Shown piece by piece: positions 27,601 to 41,808 of a DNA stretch of 64,000 bases. The notes beneath the pieces are model-generated. The model saw nothing but the letters and a program-made list of their open reading frames with translations. It ran no database searches and was not told the origin of the DNA. The DNA is taken from assembly GCA_963966185.1 (NCBI GenBank), contig CAWZYM010000129.1, positions 433,501 through 497,500 on the forward strand. The letters are read 5' to 3'. Position 1 is the first letter of the stretch. Every line of letters starts with the position of its first letter. This stretch comes from Rhabditoides inermis. Taxonomy: Eukaryota; Nematoda; Chromadorea; Rhabditida; Rhabditidae. Made by a program: the position numbers and the translations under genes.

Positions 27601-30600
27601 ACGACTATGGTAAAGAAAAAGACGGTTAGAGCAGTTCATTGTTATGTTCTCTAAAAATGCCCTCAGCTCATTGGTCGGGCACTTCTCGAGAAAACACATT
27701 GTAGTATGCAGTTTGACTCGACCTCCCAAACGCGACGGTCGAGAGAAGATGGCCGCGCATATTTGTTAGAACGACTACGGTAAAGAAAAAGACGTTAATA
27801 GCAATTTATTTTTATGTTCTCTAAAAATGCCCATAGCTCATTGGTCGGGCACTTCTCGAGAAAACACATTGTAGTATGCAGTTTGACTCGACCTCCCAAA
27901 CGCGACGGTCGAGAGAAGATGGCCGGGCATATTTGTTAGAACGACTATGGTAAAGAAAAAAACTGTTAGAACAGTTTATTTTTTATGTTCTCTAAAAATG
28001 CCCATAGCTAATTGGTCGGGCACTTCTCGAGAAAACACATTGTAGTATGCAGTTTTACTCGACCTCCCAAACGCGACGGTCGAGAGAAGATGGCCGGGCA
28101 TATTTGTTAGAACGACTTTGGTAAAGAAAAAGACGGTTGAAGCAGTTCATTTTTATGTTCTCTGAAAATGCCCATAGCTCATTGGTCGGGCACTTCTCGA
28201 GAAAACACATTGTAGTATGCAGTTTTACTCGACCTCCCAAACGCGACGGTCGAGAGAAGATGGCCGGGCAAATTTGTTAGAACGACTTTGGTGAAGAAAA
28301 AGACGGTTGAAGCAGTTCATTTTTATGTTTGGTAAAGAAAAAGACGGTTTGGTAAAGAAAAAGACGGTTGAAGCAGTTCATTTTTATGTTCTCTGAAAAT
28401 GCCCATAGCTCATTGGTCGGGCACTTCTCGAGAAAACACATTGTAGTATGCAGTTTTATTCGACCTCCCAAACGCGACTGTCGAGAGAAGATGGCCGGGC
28501 AAATTTGTTAGAACGACTTTGGTAAAGAAAAAGACGGTTGAAGCAGTTCATTTTTATGTTCTCTGGAAATGCCCATAGCTCATTGGTCGGGCACTTCTCG
28601 AGAAAACACATTGTAGTATGCAGTTTGACTCGACCTCCCAAACGCGACGGTCGAGAGAAGATGGCCGGGCATATTTTTTTAGAACGACTATGGTAAAGAA
28701 AAAGACGGTTAGAGCAGTTTATTTTCCTGTTCTCTAAAAATGCCCATAGCTCATTGGTCGGGCACTTCTCGAGAAAACACATTGTAGTATGCAGTTTTAC
28801 TCGACCTCCCAAACGCGACGGTCGAGAGAAGATGGCCGGGCATATTTGTTAGAACGACTTTGGTAAAGAAAAAGACGGTTGAAGCAGTTCATTTTTATGT
28901 TCTCTGGAAATGCCCATAGCTCATTGGTCGGGCACTTCTCGAGAAAACACATTGTAGTATGCAGTTTTACTCGACCTCCCAAACGCGACGGTCGAGAGAA
29001 GATGGCCGGGCATATTTGTTAGAACGACTTTGGTAAAGAAAAAGACGGTTGAAGCAGTTCATTTTTATGTTCTCTGGAAATGCCCATAGCTCATTGGTCG
29101 GGCACTTCTCGAGAAAACACATTGTAGTATGCAGTTTGACTCGACCTCCCAAACGCGACGGTCGAGAGAAGATGGCCGGGCATATTTATTTAGAACGACT
29201 ATGGTAAAGAAAAAGACGGTTAGAGCAGTTTATTTTCCTGTTCTCTAAAAATGCCCATAGCTCATTGGTCGGGCACTTCTCGAGAAAACACATTGTAGTA
29301 TGCAGTTTTACTCGACCTCCCAAACGCGACGGTCGAGAGAAGATGGCCGGGCATATTTGTTAGAACGACTTTGGTAAAGAAAAAGACGGTTGAAGCAGTT
29401 CATTTTTATGTTCTCTGGAAATGCCCATAGCTCATTGGTCGGGCACTTCTCGAGAAAACACATTGTAGTATGCAGTTTTACTCGACCTCCCAAACGCGAC
29501 GGTCGAGAGAAGATGGCCGGGCATATTTGTTAGAACGACTTTGGTGAAGAAAAAGACGGTTGAAGCAGTTCATTTTTATGTTCTCTGAAAATGCCCATAG
29601 CTCATTGGTCGGGCACTTCTCGAGAAAACACATTGTAGTATGCAGTTTGACTCGACCTCCCAAACGCGACGGTCGAGAGAAGATGGCCGGGCATATTTGT
29701 TAGAACGACTATGGTAAAGAAAAACACGGTTAGAGCAGTTAATTTTCAAGTTCTCTGAAAATGCCCAAAGCTCATTGGTCGGGCACTTCTCGAGAAAACA
29801 CATTGTAGTATGCAGTTTTACTCGACCTCCCAAACGCGACGGTCGAGAGAAGATGGCCGGGCATATTTGTTAGAACGACTTTGGTAAAGAAAAAGACGGT
29901 TGAAGCAGTTCATTTTTATGTTCTCTGAAAATGCCCATAGCTCATTGGTCGGGCACTTCTCGAGAAAACACATTGTAGTATGCAGTTTTACTCGACCTCC
30001 CAAACGCGACTGTCGAGAGAAGATGGCCGGGCAAATTTGTTAGAACGACTTTGGTGAAGAAAAAGACGGTTGAAGCAGTTCATTTTTATGTTCTCTGAAA
30101 ATGCCCATAGCTCATTGGTCGGACACTTCTCGAGAAAACACATTGTAGTATGCAGTTTTACTCGACCTCCCAAACGCGACGGTCGAGAGAAGATGGCCGG
30201 GCATATTTGTTAGAACGACTTTGGTGAAGAAAAAGACGGTTGAAGCAGTTCATTTTTATGTTCTCTGAAAATGCCCATAGCTCATTGGTCGGGCACTTCT
30301 CGAGAAAACACATTGTAGTATGCAGTTTTACTCGACCTCCCAAACGCGACGGTCGAAAGAAGGTGGCCGGGCGTTATTGTTAGAACGACTATGGTAAAGA
30401 AAAAGACGGTTAGAGCAGTTCATTTTTCTGTTCTCTAAAAATGCCCATAGCTCATTGGTCGGGCACTTCTCGAGAAAACACATTGTAGTATGCAGTTTTA
30501 CTCGACCTCCCAAACGCGACGGTCGAGAAAAGGTGGCCGGGCATATTTGTTAGAACGACTATGGTAAAGAAAAACACGGTTATAGCAGTTCATTTTTCTG

Positions 30601-32252
30601 TTCTCAAAAATTGTCCATAGCTCATTGGTCGGGCACTTCTCGAGAAAACACATTGTAGTATGCAGTTTTACTCGACCTCCCAAACGCGACGGTCGAGAAA
30701 AGGTGGCCGGGCATTATTGTTAGAACGACTATGGTAAAGAAAAGACAGTTAGAGCAGTTCATTTTTTTTGTTCTCTAAAAATGCCCTTAGCTCATTGGTC
30801 GGGCACTTCTCGAGAAAACACATTGTAGTATGCAGTTTGACTCGACCTCCCAAACGCGACGGTCGAGAGAAGATGGCCGGGCATATTTGTTAGAACGACT
30901 ATGGTTTAAAAAAGTTAGAGCAGTTCATTTTTATGTTCTCTAAAAATGCCCTTAGCTCATTGATCGGGAACTTCTCGAGAAAACACATTGTAGTATGCAG
31001 TTTGACTCAAGCTCCCAAACGCGACGGTCGAGAGAAGATGGCCGGGCATATTTGTTAGAACGACTATGGTTAAAAAAAAGTTAGAGCAGTTCATTTTTAT
31101 GTTCTCTAAAAATGCCCTTAGCTCATTGGTCGGGAACTTCTCGAGAAAACACATTGTAGTATGCAGTTTGACTCAAGCTCCCAAACGCGACGGTCGAGAG
31201 AAGATGGCCGGGCATATTTGTTAGAACGACTATGGTGAAGAAAAAAAAAAGTTAGAGCAGTTCATTTTTTTGTTCTCTGAATATGCCCATAGCTCATTGG
31301 TCGGGCACTTCTCAAGAAAACACATTGTAGTATGCAGTTTGACTCGATCTCCCAAACGCGACGGTCGAGAGAAGATGGCCGGGCATATTTGTTAGAACGA
31401 CTATGGTAAAGAAAAAGACGGTTAGAGCAGTTCATTGTTATGTTCTCTAAAAATGCCCTCAGCTCATTGGTCGGGCACTTCTCGAGAAAACACATTGTAG
31501 TATGCAGTTTGACTCGACCTCCCAAACGCGACGGTCGAGAGAAGATGGCCGCGCATATTTGTTAGAACGACTACGGTAAAGAAAAAGACGTTAATAGCAA
31601 TTTATTTTTATGTTCTCTAAAAATGCCCATAGCTCATTGGTCGGGCACTTCTCGAGAAAACACATTGTAGTATGCAGTTTGACTCGACCTCCCAAACGCG
31701 ACGGTCGAGAGAAGATGGCCGGGCATATTTGTTAGAACGACTATGGTAAAGAAAAAAACTGTTAGAACAGTTTATTTTTTATGTTCTCTAAAAATGCCCA
31801 TAGCTAATTGGTCGGGCACTTCTCGAGAAAACACATTGTAGTATGCAGTTTTACTCGACCTCCCAAACGCGACGGTCGAGAGAAGATGGCCGGGCATATT
31901 TGTTAGAACGACTTTGGTAAAGAAAAAGACGGTTGAAGCAGTTCATTTTTATGTTCTCTGAAAATGCCCATAGCTCATTGGTCGGGCACTTCTCGAGAAA
32001 ACACATTGTAGTATGCAGTTTTACTCGACCTCCCAAACGCGACGGTCGAGAGAAGATGGCCGGGCAAATTTGTTAGAACGACTTTGGTGAAGAAAAAGAC
32101 GGTTGAAGCAGTTCATTTTTATGTTTGGTAAAGAAAAAGACGGTTTGGTAAAGAAAAAGACGGTTGAAGCAGTTCATTTTTATGTTCTCTGAAAATGCCC
32201 ATAGCTCATTGGTCGGGCACTTCTCGAGAAAACACATTGTAGTATGCAGTTT
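24661..32252. repeat. 3.8-kb higher-order unit, two copies plus partial third
   Basis: Landmarks at 24661, 25781, 26023, 26193, 26533 and 26703 recur 3,795 bp later at 28456, 29576, 29818, 29988, 30328 and 30498; later landmarks (27466, 28055, 28277) recur at 3,796 bp. Inside the unit a three-monomer (511-bp) tandem pair is present (24661 and 25172; again 28456 and 28967), marked by a monomer reading CATATTTTTTTAGAACG. Partial further copies start at 32252 and 34688, with internal deletions. The same 511-bp trimer type also occurs at 17646, in array 1, 7,015 bp before 24661, so exchange spans the Helitron insertion. Confidence 0.8.
28320..28395. repeat. Satellite monomer with 61-bp internal duplication
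   Basis: In this monomer the segment TTTGGTAAAGAAAAAGACGG is repeated twice, lengthening the monomer from 170 to 231 bp. The identical variant is found near 32115-32190 and 34555-34630, so it marks three copies of one larger duplicated segment rather than three independent events. Confidence 0.85.
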
Positions 32253-35200
32253 TACTCGACCTCCCAAACGCGACTGTCGAGAGAAGATGGCCGGGCAAAT
32301 TTGTTAGAACGACTTTGGTGAAGAAAAAGACGGTTGAAGCAGTTCATTTTTATGTTCTCTGAAAATGCCCATAGCTCATTGGTCGGACACTTCTCGAGAA
32401 AACACATTGTAGTATGCAGTTTTACTCGACCTCCCAAACGCGACGGTCGAGAGAAGATGGCCGGGCATATTTGTTAGAACGACTTTGGTGAAGAAAAAGA
32501 CGGTTGAAGCAGTTCATTTTTATGTTCTCTGAAAATGCCCATAGCTCATTGGTCGGACACTTCTCGAGAAAACACATTGTAGTATGCAGTTTTACTCGAC
32601 CTCCCAAACGCGACGGTCGAGAGAAGATGGCCGGGCATATTTGTTAGAACGACTTTGGTGAAGAAAAAGACGGTTGAAGCAGTTCATTTTTATGTTCTCT
32701 GAAAATGCCCATAGCTCATTGGTCGGGCACTTCTCGAGAAAACACATTGTAGTATGCAGTTTTACTCGACCTCCCAAACGCGACGGTCGAAAGAAGGTGG
32801 CCGGGCGTTATTGTTAGAACGACTATGGTAAAGAAAAAGACGGTTAGAGCAGTTCATTTTTCTGTTCTCTAAAAATGCCCATAGCTCATTGGTCGGGCAC
32901 TTCTCGAGAAAACACATTGTAGTATGCAGTTTTACTCGACCTCCCAAACGCGACGGTCGAGAAAAGGTGGCCGGGCATATTTGTTAGAACGACTATGGTA
33001 AAGAAAAACACGGTTATAGCAGTTCATTTTTCTGTTCTCAAAAATTGTCCATAGCTCATTGGTCGGGCACTTCTCGAGAAAACACATTGTAGTATGCAGT
33101 TTTACTCGACCTCCCAAACGCGACGGTCGAGAAAAGGTGGCCGGGCATTATTGTTAGAACGACTATGGTAAAGAAAAGACAGTTAGAGCAGTTCATTTTT
33201 TTTTGTTCTCTAAAAATGCCCTTAGCTCATTGGTCGGGCACTTCTCGAGAAAACACATTGTAGTATGCAGTTTGACTCGACCTCCCAAACGCGACGGTCG
33301 AGAGAAGATGGCCGGGCATATTTGTTAGAACGACTATGGTTTAAAAAAGTTAGAGCAGTTCATTTTTATGTTCTCTAAAAATGCCCTTAGCTCATTGATC
33401 GGGAACTTCTCGAGAAAACACATTGTAGTATGCAGTTTGACTCAAGCTCCCAAACGCGACGGTCGAGAGAAGATGGCCGGGCATATTTGTTAGAACGACT
33501 ATGGTTAAAAAAAAAGTTAGAGCAGTTCATTTTTATGTTCTCTAAAAATGCCCTTAGCTCATTGGTCGGGAACTTCTCGAGAAAACACATTGTAGTATGC
33601 AGTTTGACTCAAGCTCCCAAACGCGACGGTCGAGAGAAGATGGCCGGGCATATTTGTTAGAACGACTATGGTGAAGAAAAAAAAAAGTTAGAGCAGTTCA
33701 TTTTTTTGTTCTCTGAATATGCCCATAGCTCATTGGTCGGGCACTTCTCAAGAAAACACATTGTAGTATGCAGTTTGACTCGATCTCCCAAACGCGACGG
33801 TCGAGAGAAGATGGCCGGGCATATTTGTTAGAACGACTATGGTAAAGAAAAAGACGGTTAGAGCAGTTCATTGTTATGTTCTCTAAAAATGCCCTCAGCT
33901 CATTGGTCGGGCACTTCTCGAGAAAACACATTGTAGTATGCAGTTTGACTCGACCTCCCAAACGCGACGGTCGAGAGAAGATGGCCGCGCATATTTGTTA
34001 GAACGACTACGGTAAAGAAAAAGACGTTAATAGCAATTTATTTTTATGTTCTCTAAAAATGCCCATAGCTCATTGGTCGGGCACTTCTCGAGAAAACACA
34101 TTGTAGTATGCAGTTTGACTCGACCTCCCAAACGCGACGGTCGAGAGAAGATGGCCGGGCATATTTGTTAGAACGACTATGGTAAAGAAAAAAACTGTTA
34201 GAACAGTTTATTTTTTATGTTCTCTAAAAATGCCCATAGCTAATTGGTCGGGCACTTCTCGAGAAAACACATTGTAGTATGCAGTTTTACTCGACCTCCC
34301 AAACGCGACGGTCGAGAGAAGATGGCCGGGCATATTTGTTAGAACGACTTTGGTAAAGAAAAAGACGGTTGAAGCAGTTCATTTTTATGTTCTCTGAAAA
34401 TGCCCATAGCTCATTGGTCGGGCACTTCTCGAGAAAACACATTGTAGTATGCAGTTTTACTCGACCTCCCAAACGCGACGGTCGAGAGAAGATGGCCGGG
34501 CAAATTTGTTAGAACGACTTTGGTGAAGAAAAAGACGGTTGAAGCAGTTCATTTTTATGTTTGGTAAAGAAAAAGACGGTTTGGTAAAGAAAAAGACGGT
34601 TGAAGCAGTTCATTTTTATGTTCTCTGAAAATGCCCATAGCTCATTGGTCGGGCACTTCTCGAGAAAACACATTGTAGTATGCAGTTTTACTCGACCTCC
34701 CAAACGCGACTGTCGAGAGAAGATGGCCGGGCAAATTTGTTAGAACGACTTTGGTGAAGAAAAAGACGGTTGAAGCAGTTCATTTTTATGTTCTCTGAAA
34801 ATGCCCATAGCTCATTGGTCGGACACTTCTCGAGAAAACACATTGTAGTATGCAGTTTTACTCGACCTCCCAAACGCGACGGTCGAGAGAAGATGGCCGG
34901 GCATATTTGTTAGAACGACTTTGGTGAAGAAAAAGACGGTTGAAGCAGTTCATTTTTATGTTCTCTGAAAATGCCCATAGCTCATTGGTCGGGCACTTCT
35001 CGAGAAAACACATTGTAGTATGCAGTTTTACTCGACCTCCCAAACGCGACGGTCGAAAGAAGGTGGCCGGGCGTTATTGTTAGAACGACTATGGTAAAGA
35101 AAAAGACGGTTAGAGCAGTTCATTTTTCTGTTCTCTAAAAATGCCCATAGCTCATTGGTCGGGCACTTCTCGAGAAAACACATTGTAGTATGCAGTTTTA

Positions 35201-38200
35201 CTCGACCTCCCAAACGCGACGGTCGAGAAAAGGTGGCCGGGCATATTTGTTAGAACGACTATGGTAAAGAAAAACACGGTTATAGCAGTTCATTTTTCTG
35301 TTCTCAAAAATTGTCCATAGCTCATTGGTCGGGCACTTCTCGAGAAAACACATTGTAGTATGCAGTTTTACTCGACCTCCCAAACGCGACGGTCGAGAAA
35401 AGGTGGCCGGGCATTATTGTTAGAACGACTATGGTAAAGAAAAGACAGTTAGAGCAGTTCATTTTTTTTGTTCTCTAAAAATGCCCTTAGCTCATTGGTC
35501 GGGCACTTCTCGAGAAAACACATTGTAGTATGCAGTTTGACTCGACCTCCCAAACGCGACGGTCGAGAGAAGATGGCCGGGCATATTTGTTAGAACGACT
35601 ATGGTTTAAAAAAGTTAGAGCAGTTCATTTTTATGTTCTCTAAAAATGCCCTTAGCTCATTGATCGGGAACTTCTCGAGAAAACACATTGTAGTATGCAG
35701 TTTGACTCAAGCTCCCAAACGCGACGGTCGAGAGAAGATGGCCGGGCATATTTGTTAGAACGACTATGGTTAAAAAAAAGTTAGAGCAGTTCATTTTTAT
35801 GTTCTCTAAAAATGCCCTTAGCTCATTGGTCGGGAACTTCTCGAGAAAACACATTGTAGTATGCAGTTTGACTCAAGCTCCCAAACGCGACGGTCGAGAG
35901 AAGATGGCCGGGCATATTTGTTAGAACGACTATGGTGAAGAAAAAAAAAGTTAGAGCAGTTCATTTTTTTGTTCTCTGAATATGCCCATAGCTCATTGGT
36001 CGGGCACTTCTCAACAAAACACATTGTAGTATGCAGTTTGACTCGATCTCCCAAACGCGACGGTCGAGAGAAGATGGCCGGGCATATTTGTTAGAACGAC
36101 TATGGTAAAGAAAAAGACGGTTAGAGCAGTTCATTGTTATGTTCTCTAAAAATGCCCTCAGCTCATTGGTCGGGCACTTCTCGAGAAAACACATTGTAGT
36201 ATGCAGTTTGACTCGACCTCCCAAACGCGACGGTCGAGAGAAGATGGCCGGGCATATTTGTTAGAACGACTTTGGTGAAGAAAAAGACGGTTGAAGCAGT
36301 TCATTTTTATGTTCTCTGAAAATGCCCATAGCTCATTGGTCGGGCACTTCTCGAGAAAACACATTGTAGTATGCAGTTTTACTCGACCTCCCAAACGCGA
36401 CGGTCGAAAGAAGGTGGCCGGGCGTTATTGTTAGAACGACTATGGTAAAGAAAAAGACGGTTAGAGCAGTTCATTTTTCTGTTCTCTAAAAATGCCCATA
36501 GCTCATTGGTCGGGCACTTCTCGAGAAAACACATTGTAGTATGCAGTTTTACTCGACCTCCCAAACGCGACGGTCGAGAAAAGGTGGCCGGGCATATTTG
36601 TTAGAACGACTATGGTAAAGAAAAACACGGTTATAGCAGTTCATTTTTCTGTTCTCAAAAATTGTCCATAGCTCATTGGTCGGGCACTTCTCGAGAAAAC
36701 ACATTGTAGTATGCAGTTTTACTCGACCTCCCAAACGCGACGGTCGAGAAAAGGTGGCCGGGCATTATTGTTAGAACGACTATGGTAAAGAAAGACAGTT
36801 AGAGCAGTTCATTTTTTTTGTTCTCTAAAAATGCCCTTAGCTCATTGGTCGGGCACTTCTCGAGAAAACACATTGTAGTATGCAGTTTGACTCGACCTCC
36901 CAAACGCGACGGTCGAGAGAAGATGGCCGGGCATATTTGTTAGAACGACTATGGTTAAAAAAAAAGTTAGAGCAGTTCATTTTTATGTTCTCTAAAAATG
37001 CCCTTAGCTCATTGGTCGGGAACTTCTCGAGAAAACACATTGTAGTATGCAGTTTGACTCAAGCTCCCAAACGCGACGGTCGAGAGAAGATGGCCGGGCA
37101 TATTTGTTAGAACGACTATGGTGAAGAAAAAAAAGTTAGAGCAGTTCATTTTTTTGTTCTCTGAATATGCCCATAGCTCATTGGTCGGGCACTTCTCAAG
37201 AAAACACATTGTAGTATGCAGTTTGACTCGATCTCCCAAACGCGACGGTCGAGAGAAGATGGCCGGGCATATTTGTTAGAACGACTATGGTAAAGAAAAA
37301 GACGGTTAGAGCAGTTCATTGTTATGTTCTCTAAAAATGCCCTCAGCTCATTGGTCGGGCACTTCTCGAGAAAACACATTGTAGTATGCAGTTTGACTCG
37401 ACCTCCCAAACGCGACGGTCGAGAGAAGATGGCCGCGCATATTTGTTAGAACGACTACGGTAAAGAAAAAGACGTTAATAGCAATTTATTTTTATGTTCT
37501 CTAAAAATGCCCATAGCTCATTGGTCGGGCACTTCTCGAGAAAACACATTGTAGTATGCAGTTTGACTCGACCTCCCAAACGCGACGGTCGAGAGAAGAT
37601 GGCCGGGCATATTTGTTAGAACGACTATGGTAAAGAAAAACACGGTTAGAGCAGTTAATTTTCAAGTTCTCTGAAAATGCCCAAAGCTCATTGGTCGGGC
37701 ACTTCTCGAGAAAACACATTGTAGTATGCAGTTTTACTCGACCTCCCAAACGCGACGGTCGAGAGAAGATGGCCGGGCATATTTGTTAGAACGACTTTGG
37801 TAAAGAAAAAGACGGTTGAAGCAGTTCATTTTTATGTTCTCTGAAAATGCCCATAGCTCATTGGTCGGGCACTTCTCGAGAAAACACATTGTAGTATTCA
37901 GTTTTACTCGACCTCCCAAACGCGACGGTCGAGAGAAGATGGCCGGGCAAATTTGTTAGAACGACTTTGGTGAAGAAAAAGACGGTTGAAGCAGTTCATT
38001 TTTATGTTCTCTGAAAATGCCCATAGCTCATTGGTCGGACACTGCTCGAGAAAACACATTGTAGTATGCAGTTTTACTCGACCTCCCAAACGCGACGGTC
38101 GAGAGAAGATGGCCGAGCATATTTGTTAGAACGACTTTGGTGAAGAAAAAGACGGTTGAAGCAGTTCATTTTTATGTTCTCTGAAAATGCCCATAGCTCA

Positions 38201-40107
38201 TTGGTCGGGCACTTCTCGAGAAAACACATTGTAGTATGCAGTTTTACTCGACCTCCCAAACGCGACGGTCGAAAGAAGGTGGCCGGCCGTTATTGTTAGA
38301 ACGACTATGGTAAAGAAAAAGACGGTTAGAGCAGTTCATTTTTCTGTTCTCTAAAAATGCCCATAGCTCATTGGTCGGGCACTTCTCGAGAAAACACATT
38401 GTAGTATGCAGTTTTACTCGACCTCCCAAACGCGACGGTCGAGAAAAGGTGGCCGGGCATTATTGTTAGAACGACTATGGTAAAGAAAAGACAGTTAGAG
38501 CATTTCTTTTTTTTTGTTCTCTAAAAATGCCCTTAGCTCATTGGTCGGGCACTTCTCGAAAAAACACATTGTAGTATGCAGTTTGACTCGACCTCCCAAA
38601 CGCGACGGTCGAGAGAAGATGGCCGGGCATATTTGTTAGAACGACTATGGTTTAAAAAAAGTTAGAGCAGTTCATTTTTATGTTCTCTAAAAATGCCCTT
38701 AGCTCATTGATCGGGAACTTCTCGAGAAAACACATTGTAGTATGCAGTTTGACTCAAGCTCCCAAACGCGACGGTCGAGAGAAGATGGCCGGGCATATTT
38801 GTTAGAACGACTATGGTTAAAAAAAAAGTTAGAGCAGTTCATTTTTATGTTCTCTAAAAATGCCCTTAGCTCATTGGTCGGGAACTTCTCGAGAAAACAC
38901 ATTGTAGTATGCAGTTTGACTCAAGCTCCCAAACGCGACGGTCGAGAGAAGATGGCCGGGCATATTTGTTAGAACGACTATGGTGAAGAAAAAAAAAGTT
39001 AGAGCAGTTCATTTTTTTGTTCTCTGAATATGCCCATAGCTCATTGGTCGGGCACTTCTCAAGAAAACACATTGTAGTATGCAGTTTGACTCGATCTCCC
39101 AAACGCGACGGTCGAGAGAAGATGGCCGGGCATATTTGTTAGAACGACTATGGTAAAGAAAAAGACGGTTAGAGCAGTTCATTGTTATGTTCTCTAAAAA
39201 TGCCCTCAGCTCATTGGTCGGGCACTTCTCGAGAAAACACATTGTAGTTTGCAGTTTGACTCGACCTCCCAAACGCGACGGTCGAGAGAATATGGCCGGG
39301 CATATTTGTTAGAACGACTATGGTAAAGAAAAAAACTGTTAGAACAGTTTATTTTTTATGTTCTCTAAAAATGCCCATAGCTAATTGGTCGGGCACTTCT
39401 CGAGAAAACACATTGTAGTATGCAGTTTGACTCGACCTCCCAAACGCGACGGTCGAAAGAAGATGGCCGGGCATATTTGTTAGAACGACTATGGTAAAGA
39501 AAAACACGGTTAGAGCAGTTCATTTTTATGTTTTCTAAAAATGCCCGAAGCTCATTGGTCGGGTACTTCTCGAGAAAACATATTGTAGTATGCATTATGA
39601 CTCGACCTCCCAAACGCGACGGTCGAGAGAAGATGGCCGAGCATAATTGTTAGAACGACTACGGTAAAGAAAAAGACGTTAATAGCAATTTATTTTTATG
39701 TTCTCTAAAAATGCCCATAGCTCATTGGTCGGGCACTTCTCGAGAAAACACATTGTAGTATGCAGTTTGACTCGACCTCCCAAACGCGACGGTCGATAGA
39801 AGATGGCCGGGCATATTTGTTAGAACGACTATGGTAAAGAAAAACACGGTTAGAGCAGTTAATTTTCAAGTTCTCTGAAAATGCCCAAAGCTCATTGGTC
39901 GGGCACTTCTCGAGAAAACACATTGTAGTATGCAGTTTTACTCGACCTCCCAAACGCGACGGTCGAGAGAAGATGGCCGGGCATATTTGTTAGAACGACT
40001 TTGGTAAAGAAAAAGACGGTTGAAGCAGTTCATTTTTATGTTCTCTGAGAATGCCCATAGCTCATTGGTCGGGCACTTCTCGAGAAAACACATTGTAGTA
40101 TGCAGTT

Positions 40108-41808
40108 TTACTCGACCTCCCAAACGCGACGGTCGAGAGAAGATGGCCGGGCAAATTTGTTAGAACGACTTTGGTGAAGAAAAAGACGGTTGAAGCAGTT
40201 CATTTTTATGTTCTCTGAAAATGCCCATAGCTCATTGGTCGGACACTTCTCGAGAAAACACATTGTAGTATGCAGTTTTACTCGACCTCCCAAACGCGAC
40301 GGTCGAGAGAAGATGGCCGAGCATATTTGTTAGAACGACTTTGGTGAAGAAAAAGACGGTTGAAGCAGTTCATTTTTATGTTCTCTGAAAATGCCCATAG
40401 CTCATTGGTCGGGCACTTCTCGAGAAAACACATTGTAGTATGCAGTTTTACTCGACCTCCCAAACGCGACGGTCGAAAGAAGGTGGCCGGCCGTTATTGT
40501 TAGAACGACTATGGTAAAGAAAAAGACGGTTAGAGCAGTTCATTTTTCTGTTCTCTAAAAATGCCCATAGCTCATTGGTCGGGCACTTCTCGAGAAAACA
40601 CATTGTAGTATGCAGTTTTACTCGACCTCCCAAACGCGACGGTCGAGAAAAGGTGGCCGGGCATATTTGTTAGAACGACTATGGTAAAGAAAAACACGAA
40701 TATAGCAGTTCATTTTTCTGTTCTCAAAAATTGTCCATAGCTCATTGGTCGGGCACTTCTCGAGAAAACACATTGTAGTATGCAGTTTTACTCGACCTCC
40801 CAAACGCGACGGTCGAGAAAAGGTGGCCGGGCATTATTGTTAGAACGACTATGGTAAAGAAAAGACAGTTAGAGCATTTCTTTTTTTTTGTTCTCTAAAA
40901 ATGCCCTTAGCTCATTGGTCGGGCATTTCTCGAGAAAACACATTGTAGTATGCAGTTTTACTCGACCTCCCAAACGCGACGGTCGAGAGAAGATGGCCGG
41001 GCAAATTTGTTAGAACGACTTTGGTGAAGAAAAAGACGGTTGAAGCAGTTCATTTTTATGTTCTCTGAAAATGCCCATAGCTCATTGGTCGGACACTTCT
41101 CGAGAAAACACATTGTAGTATGCAGTTTTACTCGACCTCCCAAACGCGACGGTCGAGAGAAGATGGCCGAGCATATTTGTTAGAACGACTTTGGTGAAGA
41201 AAAAGACGGTTGAAGCAGTTCATTTTTATGTTCTCTGAAAATGCCCATAGCTCATTGGTCGGGCACTTCTCGAGAAAACACATTGTAGTATGCAGTTTTA
41301 CTCGACCTCCCAAACGCGACGGTCGAAAGAAGGTGGCCGGCCGTTATTGTTAGAACGACTATGGTAAAGAAAAAGACGGTTAGAGCAGTTCATTTTTCTG
41401 TTCTCTAAAAATGCCCATAGCTCATTGGTCGGGCACTTCTCGAGAAAACACATTGTAGTATGCAGTTTTACTCGACCTCCCAAACGCGACGGTCGAGAAA
41501 AGGTGGCCGGGCATATTTGTTAGAACGACTATGGTAAAGAAAAACACGAATATAGCAGTTCATTTTTCTGTTCTCAAAAATTGTCCATAGCTCATTGGTC
41601 GGGCACTTCTCGAGAAAACACATTGTAGTATGCAGTTTTACTCGACCTCCCAAACGCGACGGTCGAGAAAAGGTGGCCGGGCATTATTGTTAGAACGACT
41701 ATGGTAAAGAAAAGACAGTTAGAGCATTTCTTTTTTTTTGTTCTCTAAAAATGCCCTTAGCTCATTGGTCGGGCACTTCTCGAGAAAACACATTGTAGTA
41801 TGCAGTTT
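40108..41808. repeat. Five-monomer tandem duplication, 850 bp
   Basis: Landmarks at 40108, 40278, 40448 and 40618 recur at 40958, 41128, 41298 and 41468, each exactly 850 bp later. The copies share otherwise rare variants: GGCCGAGCATA, GGCCGGCCGTT and CACGAATATAGC. A related but longer spacing (1,531 bp) links 40958-41298 to 42489-42829. Confidence 0.85.
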
